From Bullera alba (Eukaryota; Basidiomycota; Tremellomycetes; Tremellales; Bulleraceae): a DNA stretch of 64,000 bases. The notes under the pieces were generated by a model. That model was given only the letters and a program-made list of their open reading frames with translations. It did not search any database and had not been told where the DNA came from. The number at the start of each line of letters is the position of its first letter. Within the stretch, counting starts at the first letter, position 1. This document shows, piece after piece, positions 1 to 9,083 of this stretch. A program made the translations under genes and the position numbers. The stretch spans positions 620,001 through 684,000 of the forward strand of contig BCIX01000003.1 of assembly GCA_001600095.1 (NCBI GenBank). The letters run 5' to 3'.

Positions 1-1349
1 ACCAACAGACAACCGATACTCGAGCTCAGTGCCATTGCTGTAGGCGGGCTCATTCGCTATACGGAGTCAACACAGTCACTTGGTTCCTACTCACGTCTGA
101 CAGGAAGCCCCAGAGGACTTGTGCGATAATGCAGCTGATATTGAAACCCGACAACAGGCCAGCGCCGGCAGTGGAATCCAAAGAGTCAGAGAATCGAGGC
201 AGGAATAGGCCGACGTTGCTGGTCAAGAGTCAGCGGCGTGGAGGATGTTGCACTCACAAGTAGCCAAAGCCCTGGAGGAGAGTGGTGAGGAAACAGCCAA
301 AGAATCCCGCATGCAGAAACGTGCTGAAGAACGGGGGCATGGGCATTCGAGCAACGTCTCTCGTGGCAGTGATGGGGATACGGGGGTTGATGAAGTGAAT
401 AGCAATGCCCTATGACGATGTCAGACAGTACTGCTTACGGGATGGAAGGCCACTCACCCCAAGTACAGCTGTGGTCAGTGCGGTGATGCGGAGCAGCCAA
501 GCCGAGCCCAGGTGGTCGATGGCATATTGATAGACAATTGGCATGAACTGAGTAGCGATCGTATGAGCGGGTTATCCATACTCAAGAATATCTTGATCTC
601 GACTCACTGCACCGCCAACTCCTCCTCCAGCGAAGATGATGCCTGCGGCAGTGCCCTTCCGCTTATCAAACCACCTGAGAGTGTGCGTCAGCGAAGAATC
701 AATAGCAGCGGATCAGGAGGCACGATGACTTACTCTGGGAGCCACCGTATGAAGGGGAACGAGCTCAGACATGCAGCAAGGCCTGGTCGGTGTCAGCTAA
801 GTCGTGACTAGTCTGAACTGCCAACGTACCGGGGAGGACCCCCTGGAAGATCACCAAGAGCCACGTCCTCCTTGCGAAGCTCGCTCCAAACAGCGAGGCA
901 CAGTACAGCAATAACCCGAACCAAAACGAGGGCTTGATCTGTCGTGGATACCGATTGTACATGTACAGTAGAGGTAGTCCAGTTGCATCTGAAAGTGTCA
1001 GGGTGAGCTGAACCCACAAGACAAGAGTGGCAACCCTTCACTTACAGCCTGCGAAGAGGGATAGCGTTCCGATGAGCGAGATTGTGGTTTCAGACGATTT
1101 GGAGAATGGCTAAGGCGGTCAGTACCGGATCATCCTGTAGTCCCGTGCGATAACCGCCCCGCTCACCTCTGTCGCCGCGTAGTACTTCAGAAACACACCA
1201 TTCGAGGCTAGAGGCCCCCATACCAGAACTTCCACTACGAAACTGGAAAGAACGAACAACCAGGCTTTGCGGCCAGTATCCACCGGAGGGAGAACCGGGA
1301 GCTGTCGCTCAGGCTGTCGGATAGTGAATGTCTCCGCCAATAGACTCAT
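1..1349 (-). CDS. MFS transporter, monocarboxylate-transporter (MCT/MCH) type, 3' end cut by window
   Basis: Exons read on the minus strand: 1167..1349, 1046..1109, 830..988, 734..782, 608..674, 458..547, 258..409, 95..218 and <1..56; every join keeps phase with GT..AG sites. The start at 1349 (MSLLAETF) sits just before the first membrane segment; an in-frame upstream ATG at 1376 would add nine residues. The product shows serial hydrophobic helices and the family's usual blocks: PPVDTGRKAWLFVLSSF for helix 1, then WFDKRKGTAAGII and FAGGGVGGA around helix 5. These fit the fungal MCT-like branch of the major facilitator superfamily, plasma-membrane or organelle permeases for monocarboxylates, riboflavin or similar small molecules. 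The substrate cannot be read from sequence. About 315 residues are present, so roughly the last third is missing at the window edge. It diverges from the peroxin gene 1.5 kb away. Confidence 0.85.
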
Positions 1350-2817
1350 CGTATGCTGGCGCGAGCCTAGGTTCAAAAGAGCTAAATATCAGCGCACGTC
1401 AAGTATGAACACCGGCAGCGACTGAGCGTTCCGAGACGAGCATAGAGGAAAATTCAGCACGACTCGGTCGGCTTTGACCGGTACGGTACGAGTACGGGTC
1501 AACTGATCAACTGGAATTCAGCCAGATCTATAATGGAACTCGGAATAAGATCATGGTCCTTTACCAAGTGGACGCCTGCTCGTATTTGCAGTGCGAGAGT
1601 AGTTCGATCAGGTTCACGTCGATCTGCTGGTGATGATGCTAAAAGGCGAAGGGAGAGAGAGACTCGGTGCAGCTTCTCTGACCAGTCTGAGTCTGACGAG
1701 CGTTGAGTAATCGTGCCTGATTTCCCTAGTCAGATCTAGTGCGCCCTGGTTCCGGTGTAACCAGCCATTAGGCGATGCGCAAGCGATGCTGATGCGGTGA
1801 TCATGGGAAGGAATTACGACGATCACACAGCAGCCAGCGATACAGCTCTCACAGCTGGCACGGGCATATGTAGAGCCCCCGAGCAGTGCAGCTTACTTGC
1901 TCACACGGGGTGTGTAGCTGCACGTAAGCTCAGAGCCAAGCCGACAACCCCCGAGTCCAGACTCTGAGGAAACACAATATTCTCCGCGTTTCATCTCCTC
2001 TGCCCATGTGTGACATCCGACTGGACTGATGGGAACATGAGATCATGAGGAAGCAAGAGCAGGGCCTATCAAGGGGAGTACACTAGTTGGTGGAGGAAGG
2101 TGGAGGAGGGCGGAGGATAGCCTAGGATAGCTCAAGCACGGGGCCATGCAAGACAGACTAGAACGCTCGCAAGCGTGTAGAAACTAAGTTCATATCGCTC
2201 ATCCTTTCGATCGTCCTGTCCTCACCATGCGGTCTGCACTGCATGCGATGCTACTACCAGTGCCTCTTGTGCTCCCTTGTCCGCCTGCAACATCGCTTAC
2301 ACTGCTGAGGGACTTACTCAGCGTCAAGCTCCGTGCCCAGTGTTCATCGCGTCACCGTGTCCTCGCACGGCGACACGGCGCGGGTCCTTGTGTGGATCAT
2401 GGGCCGATGGTCTCAGTCTCGAGGATAGAAGTACATAAGGAGAGCTGTCTGAAGTGATCAATCAGAACACCTCGCCCCATACTCCTTGTTGCTCCGGCCC
2501 CAGATCCCCTGGCTCGATTGCCTGTTTGGTTCCGATCACCTCCACCTCGTTCAACCACCGTGCACCGGTGGACCGGTCCCTCCTCGTCAACCGGTTTCAA
2601 CTTTGACTCGACGTTCCCGATCAACACGGGAAGGAAGAGTTTGCGAAAGGACATCAAAAGGTGGTAGAAGAAGGAGACCTACTTCCCCACCCTCCCTCCA
2701 CCCTCCACGACTCAGAGACCACCGGTCGCCGAAGCCGAGCTGGCCAAGGAAAGGTGACGAAGCTATCGCCAACTTTCACCTCGTTCCACCTCGTCGACTG
2801 AAACACAACCCGTCGAC
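1350..2817. other. Divergent intergenic region, no gene seen
   Basis: About 1.5 kb between the start of the MFS gene (minus) and the start of the KPWE peroxin (plus). Short open frames exist on both strands but lack codon character, splice structure or any family motif. The last 500 bases are pyrimidine-rich and probably include promoter and 5' leader of the peroxin gene. I see no RNA gene or repeat. Confidence 0.5.
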
Positions 2818-4046
2818 ATGTTTTCCCAAGCAGCAGCGAATGCCTCTCCAATACTGTCTTCAGACCAGTCATCCTCGTCAAACAGCAGCCAGATGACGTC
2901 TCAAATGGTGTTCGAGGAGTTTGAGCGATATCCATTCTCAGACGACCCAGAGTTCAAGGTACGTCTGTCTTCCCACCAACGCAGGGTGCCCAAGCTTACC
3001 TGTGGATGTGGATAGGCAGGCCTACCGACCGTGATCAAAGCTATCCGAGGGACGAAACGCTCTGCTGCGCAGATAGACGAGATGATCAGCCGGGCACAGT
3101 GGTTCTACTTCACCAGGCGAGCAACACCTCTTCTCCTGCTCGAGCCCTGCTGACCCTTTTAACAGGTTACAAGGAGTCTCAATACCATGGGAGGAGTACG
3201 CATCGTACTCTCGGCAGACGCCTCGACCCTTGGCACTGTCTCGTACATCTTCGTCGTCGTCGTCTCCCGGAGACAAAGCCTCTGGAGGGGGTATGATCCC
3301 AGCAGATTCGCCAGACGTCACCGAGGCGAGGAAGATGATGTCAGCCGACTCGGATCCCACCCAGTCTGGCATGAGCTTCACCATGCTAGCCCGTCTCATT
3401 TCGGAAGGTAGAGCAGGGGACGTCGAGGGTGTGAAGCAGATCCCGGACGAATTGAACGTGGGTCACTTGCTGGGAAACTCAGGACCTTGACTGAGCTGAC
3501 TGTCTTCAGCCACTGCCACCGTCGCAGTCGACGATGACGGCTCGTCCGAAACCATGGGAGAGGCAGCAGATCGACCCCACACCTTCATCGACTTCCTACA
3601 CTAATGGCCCACAAGCGAGTTCTTGGTTTCCCACGAATCCGTTCCAGCAGTACCCTCATCAGATGACGCCAACCGCAGACTTTGTTGATCACCACGAAGA
3701 GGAGAGAGCGCTCTCATACGTCGACTACGATCCACCTCAGCAGTCCCCTTACGCTCCTCCAGACCCGAAGGGTCCGTCCTGGGGTCAACAGGATTACACT
3801 CAGATGGGAGACTATCAGTATTCCTACTCGGTGTCACAAAACGGTCAAAATGGATTATCGGATTCGCAGAATCGGTACGACGGCTCACCGTCGGGCTCAT
3901 TCGCAAACCTCGCAGTGACGCCAGATCAAAGAGGCCTCAGGAGCTCAAGTCGGAATGATCATGGAGAGATGCCGCCTCCGCCATTGCCACACTCTACGCA
4001 GAATGGCGCAAATCAATGGGGGACGAGTCAGGAGCGGTATCAATGA
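2818..4046 (+). CDS. KPWE-motif peroxin-like protein (PEX39 / PEX14-like family)
   Basis: Exons 2818..2958, 3016..3116, 3166..3457 and 3510..4046 give 356 residues. An N-terminal helical module (FEEFERYPFSDDPEF, then GLPTVIKAIRG and AQWFYFTRLQGVSIPWEEY) is followed by a short LARLISEG..IPGVKQIPDELN-like segment and the hallmark ARPKPWER. Pfam describes this arrangement as a PEX14-like helix-turn-helix plus KPWE domain, and small KPWE proteins (yeast Yjr012c, human C6orf226) have been named PEX39, a helper of Pex7-dependent PTS2 import. The fungal form here adds a long Gln/Ser/Pro-rich, probably disordered tail (residues about 190-356). The role at the peroxisomal import machinery is inferred from the motif. 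The second intron (3117..3165) uses a GC donor, chosen because it alone keeps phase and motif continuity. Convergent with RPL7. Confidence 0.75.
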
Positions 4047-4356
4047 GTGATGCTGAGCATCAGAGTGACGAGTGACGCACGATGACGAAAGTCCCATGTA
4101 GTAACGATAGCCACCTGTATATATTGTTAGAGCTGTAGCACTATAAGTCTATGACCGCATGTTAAGAGTCCGAAAGCTAGCACGAGTGGCCATGTATCAC
4201 TGTGCTCCATAGTCGTAACGATCGGATACATGCAGACGGAACGAAAACAAGGGTACTGCAAAAGTATAGCAAACCCTGCCGACGAACCGGATCACCAAAC
4301 CACAAGCGTACCAGCTGCGTTTCCTAGCACCTTGCCAAACCTCCAAACCTCGCCGC
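4047..4356. other. Convergent 3' intergenic region
   Basis: 310 bases between the stop codons of the KPWE protein (plus) and RPL7 (minus); presumably both 3' UTRs and poly(A) sites. Nothing else is recognisable. Confidence 0.5.
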
Positions 4357-5000
4357 TTAAACCATCTGGTGGACGAGCTTGCTCATGTGCTTCTCCCTGT
4401 TTCCGGCGTCACCACCCTCGACGTAGCCGATGAACTTTCTTGGTCTCCATCCGCCAGTTGGGTTGGAGAGCTTGAATGGCCATAGGAAAGAGGTGGCCTG
4501 TTTGAAATTGGGTCCACAGGTGGCGATCTCGTGAACGAGGTCCTCCATGCAGATGATACCGAACTTGCCCAACGACTTCTCGATGATGGCGTTGTCGGTG
4601 ATGGGGATTCGCTGGCCGTCGACCTTGGCGTATCCTCGCTTGTAGATCAATTCTCGGATGGCCTTCAAGTTGACTTCACCGTAGGTGATGTATGGGTTGA
4701 CGAGCTGCAGCATCTGGGTGGTGGCCTTGGTCACTCGGATGAAGACACCGTTGTTGATCTGCAGAAGTCGGAGGAGCTGTAGGATTTTCTTTGGCTTAGG
4801 GGCGATCTTGGAGATACTACACAGCAGGTCAGAGCTGAACACAAGCATATTGTATGATGAACTCACCCCTTGAGTCGGACGACAAAGTAGACTTTAGGTT
4901 GAGCCGAGACGTAGAAGTCACCGGTCTTCCTGGCCTCCCTCTTGAGTCGGATCTCCTCCTTCTCCTGAGCGACGTACTCCTTGACGTACTCGTCGGCTCG

Positions 5001-5031
<31 letters not shown>

Positions 5032-5667
5032 TTCTACGGAGGTCGTCAGCACAAGTCGGGTGGTAGACGATGCCAGCGGTGTTGGATAGGTTGGTTCAGC
5101 CCCGAAAGATGGTTAATTAGGCGCCATTGCCCTTTGACAGGCTAGCCATACGACTGTGTCGTGGTTATACATCATAGAAGGTCGGGGCAGGTTCTCTCCA
5201 TGTCCTCTATCCTCCTGTCTGCCCCGACCTTATGTGGAATGGAATGAGGGGGTGGAAGACTTGCTCACCTTTCGGGCCTCGGAAGCGGCGGCCAACTTGG
5301 CCTCTCGGGAAGCCTCGGTCGTCCTTCTCTTCTTGAGGAGGGTCTCTGGGACGGCGATTTGCTAAAAGAGGGGTTAGTTATGGATTCTCCAATGTCGAGC
5401 TCCGTGCGACCATCAAATTTTCTCCACTCCATTCCCAATCTGCAACTCCAAGCTGCCGAGTCTACGCCTCCAGCAGTACTGCTGATGAGAGTCGCGCTCC
5501 ACGCTCCTCATCTCCTCTCAGGTCTCATCTCCATCCCGCAAATCTCCACTCCCGCAAACATCGAAACACAAGCTCACCTCGGCGGAAGCGACCCTAGAAC
5601 CAGAGTCAGCATGACCACCCCTGCTATACCATCCATCTACGTCTACTCACGATGTGAAGGCAGCCAT
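4357..5667 (-). CDS. RPL7: 60S ribosomal protein uL30 (RPL7)
   Basis: Exons on the minus strand: 5651..5667, 5578..5593, 5269..5361, 4867..5033 and 4357..4816, giving 250 residues, the usual eukaryotic length. The product carries the basic N-terminal arm ([19 protein letters not shown]), then [17 protein letters not shown], the conserved [13 protein letters not shown] block and [20 protein letters not shown], ending in the [16 protein letters not shown] tail of eukaryotic L7. It is a structural protein of the large subunit. The first two coding exons are 17 and 16 nt; the second is a microexon needed to restore phase between MAAFTS and QIAVPETLL. The third intron (5034..5268, 235 nt) is unusually long and holds a 13-bp inverted repeat. 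The gene is divergent from RPP1, so both may share a promoter region of about 500 bp. Confidence 0.93.
5034..5268 (-). other. Long RPL7 intron with strong hairpin
   Basis: This intron is four to five times longer than its neighbours. Positions 5178..5190 are perfectly complementary to 5219..5231 (13 bp, GC-rich, 28-nt loop). Introns of ribosomal protein genes often carry snoRNAs in fungi. On the gene strand a degenerate C-box-like TGATGT lies downstream of the hairpin and a CTGA about 80 nt further, but no terminal stem joins them. I therefore record a structured intron and not a named RNA. Confidence 0.4.
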
Positions 5668-6169
5668 TTTGGAGATGTTTTTGACTTGATGGATGAAGAC
5701 GAGTCTCACTCAAATTCTCTCGAGACGAAGGCGAGGAGGGTTTGCGGAGCAGCCAACTGGCAGCAGCGAATAGCGGGATCAAAAAACGTTACTGGAGCCC
5801 TGGCTGGGCAGGAGGCCAGAGGGGGAATTTCGTGTCAGGCAAAACGCCGAAGATAACGCCGAGCCAAATGGATCCGTACGGTGGTAAAAGTTGGATTTGG
5901 GTGGGAATTGATTAATACCACGTCATGATTCCGCCACATTGCCTGCCAAATTGATGCATTGGCGAAATTTCAGCTACGAGCTTATCACCCACGGAACCAA
6001 ATTTCCACACTGCCCACCAGTCGCTGCGAACCTCCTCCCCCCCTGGTCGACACCCGTCCACGAGCAGCGAAATTACAGTCTGTCAGTCATCTCACTCGAG
6101 TTCCAACCTCAAAACTTCATCTAACAAACGTATTCCTGCCCAAAGGCTTAAACTTGGTTTACGTCGAAG
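5668..6169. promoter_or_regulatory. Shared divergent promoter region of RPL7 and RPP1
   Basis: 502 bases separate the start codons of two cytosolic ribosomal protein genes that face away from each other, so their core promoters and 5' leaders must lie here. A divergent pair in the same stoichiometric complex suggests co-regulation. I did not identify specific factor sites with confidence. Confidence 0.5.
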
Positions 6170-6685
6170 ATGGTGAGTTGGAGCTCGCCGGGAGATATCT
6201 GCTCGAGGAGATGTCCCGGTGTGATCAAATTTGGGCAATAGCTGATGAATCTTGTAGTCCGAACTCGCTGCCACCTACGCCGCCCTCATCCTCGCCGACG
6301 AGGGCATTGAGATCACCGTGAGCAGGAACATAGCAAAGGATAGGACGATTCTGACACCACTTGTAGGGCGACAAGATCACCACCCTCACCTCCGCCGCCA
6401 AGGTCGAGATCGAGCCCATCTGGGCTTCCCTCCTCGCCAAGGCCCTCGACGGCAAGGACGTCAAGGACCTCCTGACCAACGTTGGTGGTGGTGGTGCCCC
6501 CGCTGCCGGTGCCGCCCCAGCTGCCGCTGGTGGTGCCGCCGCCGAGGCTGCCCCAGAGGCCGCCAAGGCCGAGGAGAAGAAGGAGGAGAAGGAGGAGTCT
6601 GACGACGACATGGTGGGTGTCAAATGGTGTCACTGTTGGGTACGTGCTGACATCGCGTGTGTAGGGCTTCGGTCTGTTCGACTAA
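6170..6685 (+). CDS. RPP1: 60S acidic ribosomal protein P1
   Basis: Exons 6170..6172, 6258..6317, 6367..6612 and 6665..6685 give 109 residues. The mature sequence begins [20 protein letters not shown], continues with the [20 protein letters not shown] helix, a Gly/Ala hinge, an acidic Lys/Glu run and the invariant C-terminus DDDMGFGLFD. P1 forms the stalk heterodimer with P2 on the large subunit and recruits translation GTPases. The first coding exon is only the ATG: the donor follows the initiator codon directly, and no other nearby ATG gives the conserved SELA start in phase. The last coding exon is 21 nt, encoding GFGLFD and stop. Codon use is strongly biased to C-ending codons, as expected for a highly expressed gene. 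Confidence 0.95.
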
Positions 6686-7023
6686 TCGTCTCGCCTCACT
6701 TGTCACTTCGACGGGGTTGGTCAAACTCGCCCATCTTGCATGTACACCTCAATGCATTATGTGGTGATCTCACTCGGGCAGTCTGTGGAGGATTCTGTCC
6801 ATCTATGATAAGCTGATCTTTGACCGCCAAGCTGTTCGTCACTCAGTGACGGTTGTTGCATGTGTCCATCTTCGCCTGGTTTGATAGCTCGGCCGGGGCG
6901 CCGATTCCTATATTGGATGCCTTGAACTTGCACATGGCTCAGATGTGGGCTAAGATACGGATAGTCCTGGACTGTGGACTGTGAATCGCCGAGTAGGTCT
7001 ACGCCTTGGTCCCTTCCTCTCGA
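6686..7023. other. Convergent 3' intergenic region
   Basis: 338 bases between the stops of RPP1 (plus) and the sulfiredoxin gene (minus). Presumed 3' UTRs only. Confidence 0.5.
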
Positions 7024-7487
7024 TCAGAACGGACTGCCCGCACCTAGATACACCCGCATCTGACTAGCGGGCACCTCGATGATCCTTGCTCTGATCGTTT
7101 CCAATCCCAGACGTTTCGTCGCTTCGTACCTGTGACATCCTCCCATCGCAAAGTAGAAGTTGTGGACTTGACCTTTCGGATCCGTTTTGAGCGGGGACCT
7201 GACTTTGACAACTTCTATCGGGGTGAACGTATCCCCAGACTGCCTTGTGTCAGCTCGACTCATCACTCTCGCTGCTATAGGAATGGATAGAGGGGACGCA
7301 CCTCCATTTCCCGCATGAATGCCTGTACCTTGCTTTCGTCCAGTTCCGAGGGCAGAGGCCGACGGATGACTGACATAGGAACATTGTGGACCGGTGCTTC
7401 GGTTGACCGGCTGAATATCGACGAAGAGGGTTTGTCGCCGTTGGCAACAGGTTGCAGAGCTGCGGGGAGACATGTAGGTTCGGTCAT
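7024..7487 (-). CDS. SRX1: Sulfiredoxin
   Basis: Exons on the minus strand: 7302..7487 and 7024..7239, giving 133 residues, near the usual size. Sulfiredoxin uses ATP to reduce cysteine sulfinic acid in over-oxidised 2-Cys peroxiredoxins. The family blocks are visible in order: VPMSVIRRPLPSELDESKVQ (N-terminal), FTPIEVVKV, then the active-site motif FAMGGCHRYEAT with catalytic Cys at about residue 97, and the C-terminal MRVYLGAG. The frame stays open upstream of the chosen start to an ATG at 7760, which would add 91 unconserved residues; I prefer 7487 because the conserved domain begins about 35 residues later. An oxidative-stress role in cytosol is established for the family. Confidence 0.9.
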
Positions 7488-8053
7488 GCTGCGAGTGTGG
7501 AGTATGTGTGGTGGATGTACGCTGGATCGCTCGCAGTGATATAGATGATGGACCAGCTTAGAGCTTACACATCTCAGGACTGTTTTGACAGAGAGAGACG
7601 TTCGAGAAATCTGAAACGAGCCTACGTCACGATCGGGCGAACGGCCGAAGTTGCATTCTTCTCTTGCACTTCTCAGTCTCCACCTCTTGACTTTGGATCT
7701 GTTCGACTCCGCTTCTCTCACCAAGACGCCAGCGCTGGACAGTGGATCAACGCTCAACAAGGAGCAGTCGTCCTCCCATCATGGCCGATCAGCGCATTGG
7801 AACGCTTGACAGCGGAGCGACCTTTGTGTTCACTCTCCTTGGACTCGACATCAACTCAGTCGAACACTTCGGCGACTCCTCCTTTGGATAGCTACCCCGC
7901 TCAGCCACCCTCCAGCGCCCGCATCGACTCATACATGTGTGTATGTACAGCTTCACCTCGCCACCTCACTTCATATTCCCTACTTCCCCCTATTTCCAAA
8001 TCTGCATTATCAGCCCCTTCTACGACTACGTCTGAACGATCTTCTCATCCACG
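7488..8053. other. Divergent intergenic region upstream of SRX1 and the paralog array
   Basis: 566 bases between the starts of sulfiredoxin (minus) and the first array gene (plus), so it must hold both promoters. A plus-strand open frame covers much of it (7545..8081) but resembles no family and overlaps the array gene in another frame. No repeat is evident. Confidence 0.4.
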
Positions 8054-8518
8054 ATGGTACAAAGAACACCGATATCTTTGATAATGCTCCAGATGGCCGA
8101 AGAGACCGCCGAGGAACTCACCGACAAGAATTCCACCGCGATCTCAGCCGTGAGGACTGCACACACAGGTTTGCTTGCCGAATCAACCCATCCTGGCAAG
8201 ATGACCATCACTTGCGTCCCGAGTGATGATGCTCGTGTTGGGGATGCTGATCGACAGGCGCTGCTGCGAGAGATCACCACGTTCATCAGGACTTTTCCGA
8301 AGGGTGTCAGCGAAGGGTACCGAAAGACCCGGAAAGAAGACTGGACTACTGAAGACGAACCGCAGGGTAAACATACCAGTACGATCAAGGGATGGCACAA
8401 TGACGAAGGGCTTTTCATGATTGTCAAGGGTCCCATCACTGATACCAAGCACGAAGTGAAGACGGAGTACTGGTATCAAGAGTTGCCTGCGGACGATGAG
8501 GCCAGCGAGGCTGGGTGA
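8054..8518 (+). CDS. Array gene A: intronless hypothetical protein, single domain
   Basis: Uninterrupted frame of 154 residues, not recognised as any known family. Its domain recurs three more times downstream. Shared positions include ExMLQMAE near the N-terminus, STAIS, a TITCVPS strand, DDAR, ADRxALL, a FI/FP-G-SEGYR block around residues 83-96, KEDWT, GWHNDEGL and the C-terminal TEYWYQELPADDEASEA. The pattern suggests a small globular alpha/beta protein of about 130 residues with an acidic tail. There is no signal peptide, membrane helix or cysteine cluster. It is closest to the second half of the fused gene at 9084..9980, including nearly identical DNA over the last 60 bases. Function unknown. 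Confidence 0.7.
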   Translation: MVQRTPISLIMLQMAEETAEELTDKNSTAISAVRTAHTGLLAESTHPGKMTITCVPSDDARVGDADRQALLREITTFIRTFPKGVSEGYRKTRKEDWTTEDEPQGKHTSTIKGWHNDEGLFMIVKGPITDTKHEVKTEYWYQELPADDEASEAG

Positions 8519-8720
8519 GATTGTTTGGCAGCTTGACCCACCGAGGACATATCGCCGTGGAGGACATTCCTCGCCAAGACATGATGATCAGAGGAGTTCT
8601 TGTAAGTCTACTCGAGGTCCTCTGCATGCATATCATATGATATCGTTACATCTTGTGCGACTGCCACTGATGTATCACTCACTGCTCTCGGTCTCGCCGA
8701 TTACGGGAGTTGATTGCTTC
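8519..8720. other. Spacer between array gene A and the duplicated promoter block
   Basis: Short non-coding stretch, presumably the 3' UTR of gene A. A TGCATGCATATCATATGATATC run at about 8623..8646 resembles TATGCATATGAC after gene B, which suggests related 3' ends. Confidence 0.35.
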
Positions 8721-9060
8721 CACCTCTCACACATCGGGCAGTACTTGCTTTGACTAAATTACCCCGTAGGCCGTAAGCGCGATCACAATCCAGCGAATGT
8801 ACTGGAAGCAAAGCGGAAACTCGCTTATGACTGTCTCTTACATGTTCACAACAGCGGACATTGGCGCTGCCTTTGTGTCAGAACCCCGTCGACTCGGCAT
8901 CCACGCCTCAAACACTCCATCGGATCCTCCTTTGCATTGCAGCCCCGTCATATCCTACACCTCATATCTCTCATTTCACGTATTAATACCCTCTGACTCT
9001 CCCTCTTCCTCTATATCCCACACCCTGCTCCTCTCGCGAATTCCTCGCACCACATTTTGA
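8721..9060 (+). repeat. Duplicated upstream block, copy 1 (pairs with 10528..10920)
   Basis: This block directly precedes fused array gene B and is clearly homologous to the block preceding array gene C. Long matching tracts include GTAGGCCGTAAGCGCGAT, CCAGCGAATGTACTGGAAGC, AACAGCGGACATTG, GCTGCCTTTGTGTCAGAACC and CCCCGTCATATCCTACACCT. Small substitutions and indels separate the copies. It marks duplication of promoter and gene together. Confidence 0.85.
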
Positions 9061-9083
9061 CTGTTTGAGCGATCTTGTCGATC

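Noticed and set aside
2227..2896. Open frames just upstream of the KPWE gene on both strands
   Set aside because: Lie in the presumed promoter and leader, with no motif; the plus frame at 2486 ends inside the first exon region in another frame.
7488..7760. N-terminal extension of sulfiredoxin to an upstream in-frame ATG
   Set aside because: The 91 added residues show no conservation or clear targeting signal and would consume most of the divergent promoter.
7545..8081. Plus-strand open frame of 178 codons upstream of array gene A
   Set aside because: No family motifs, overlaps the array gene in another frame and covers the SRX1 promoter; composition looks like chance.
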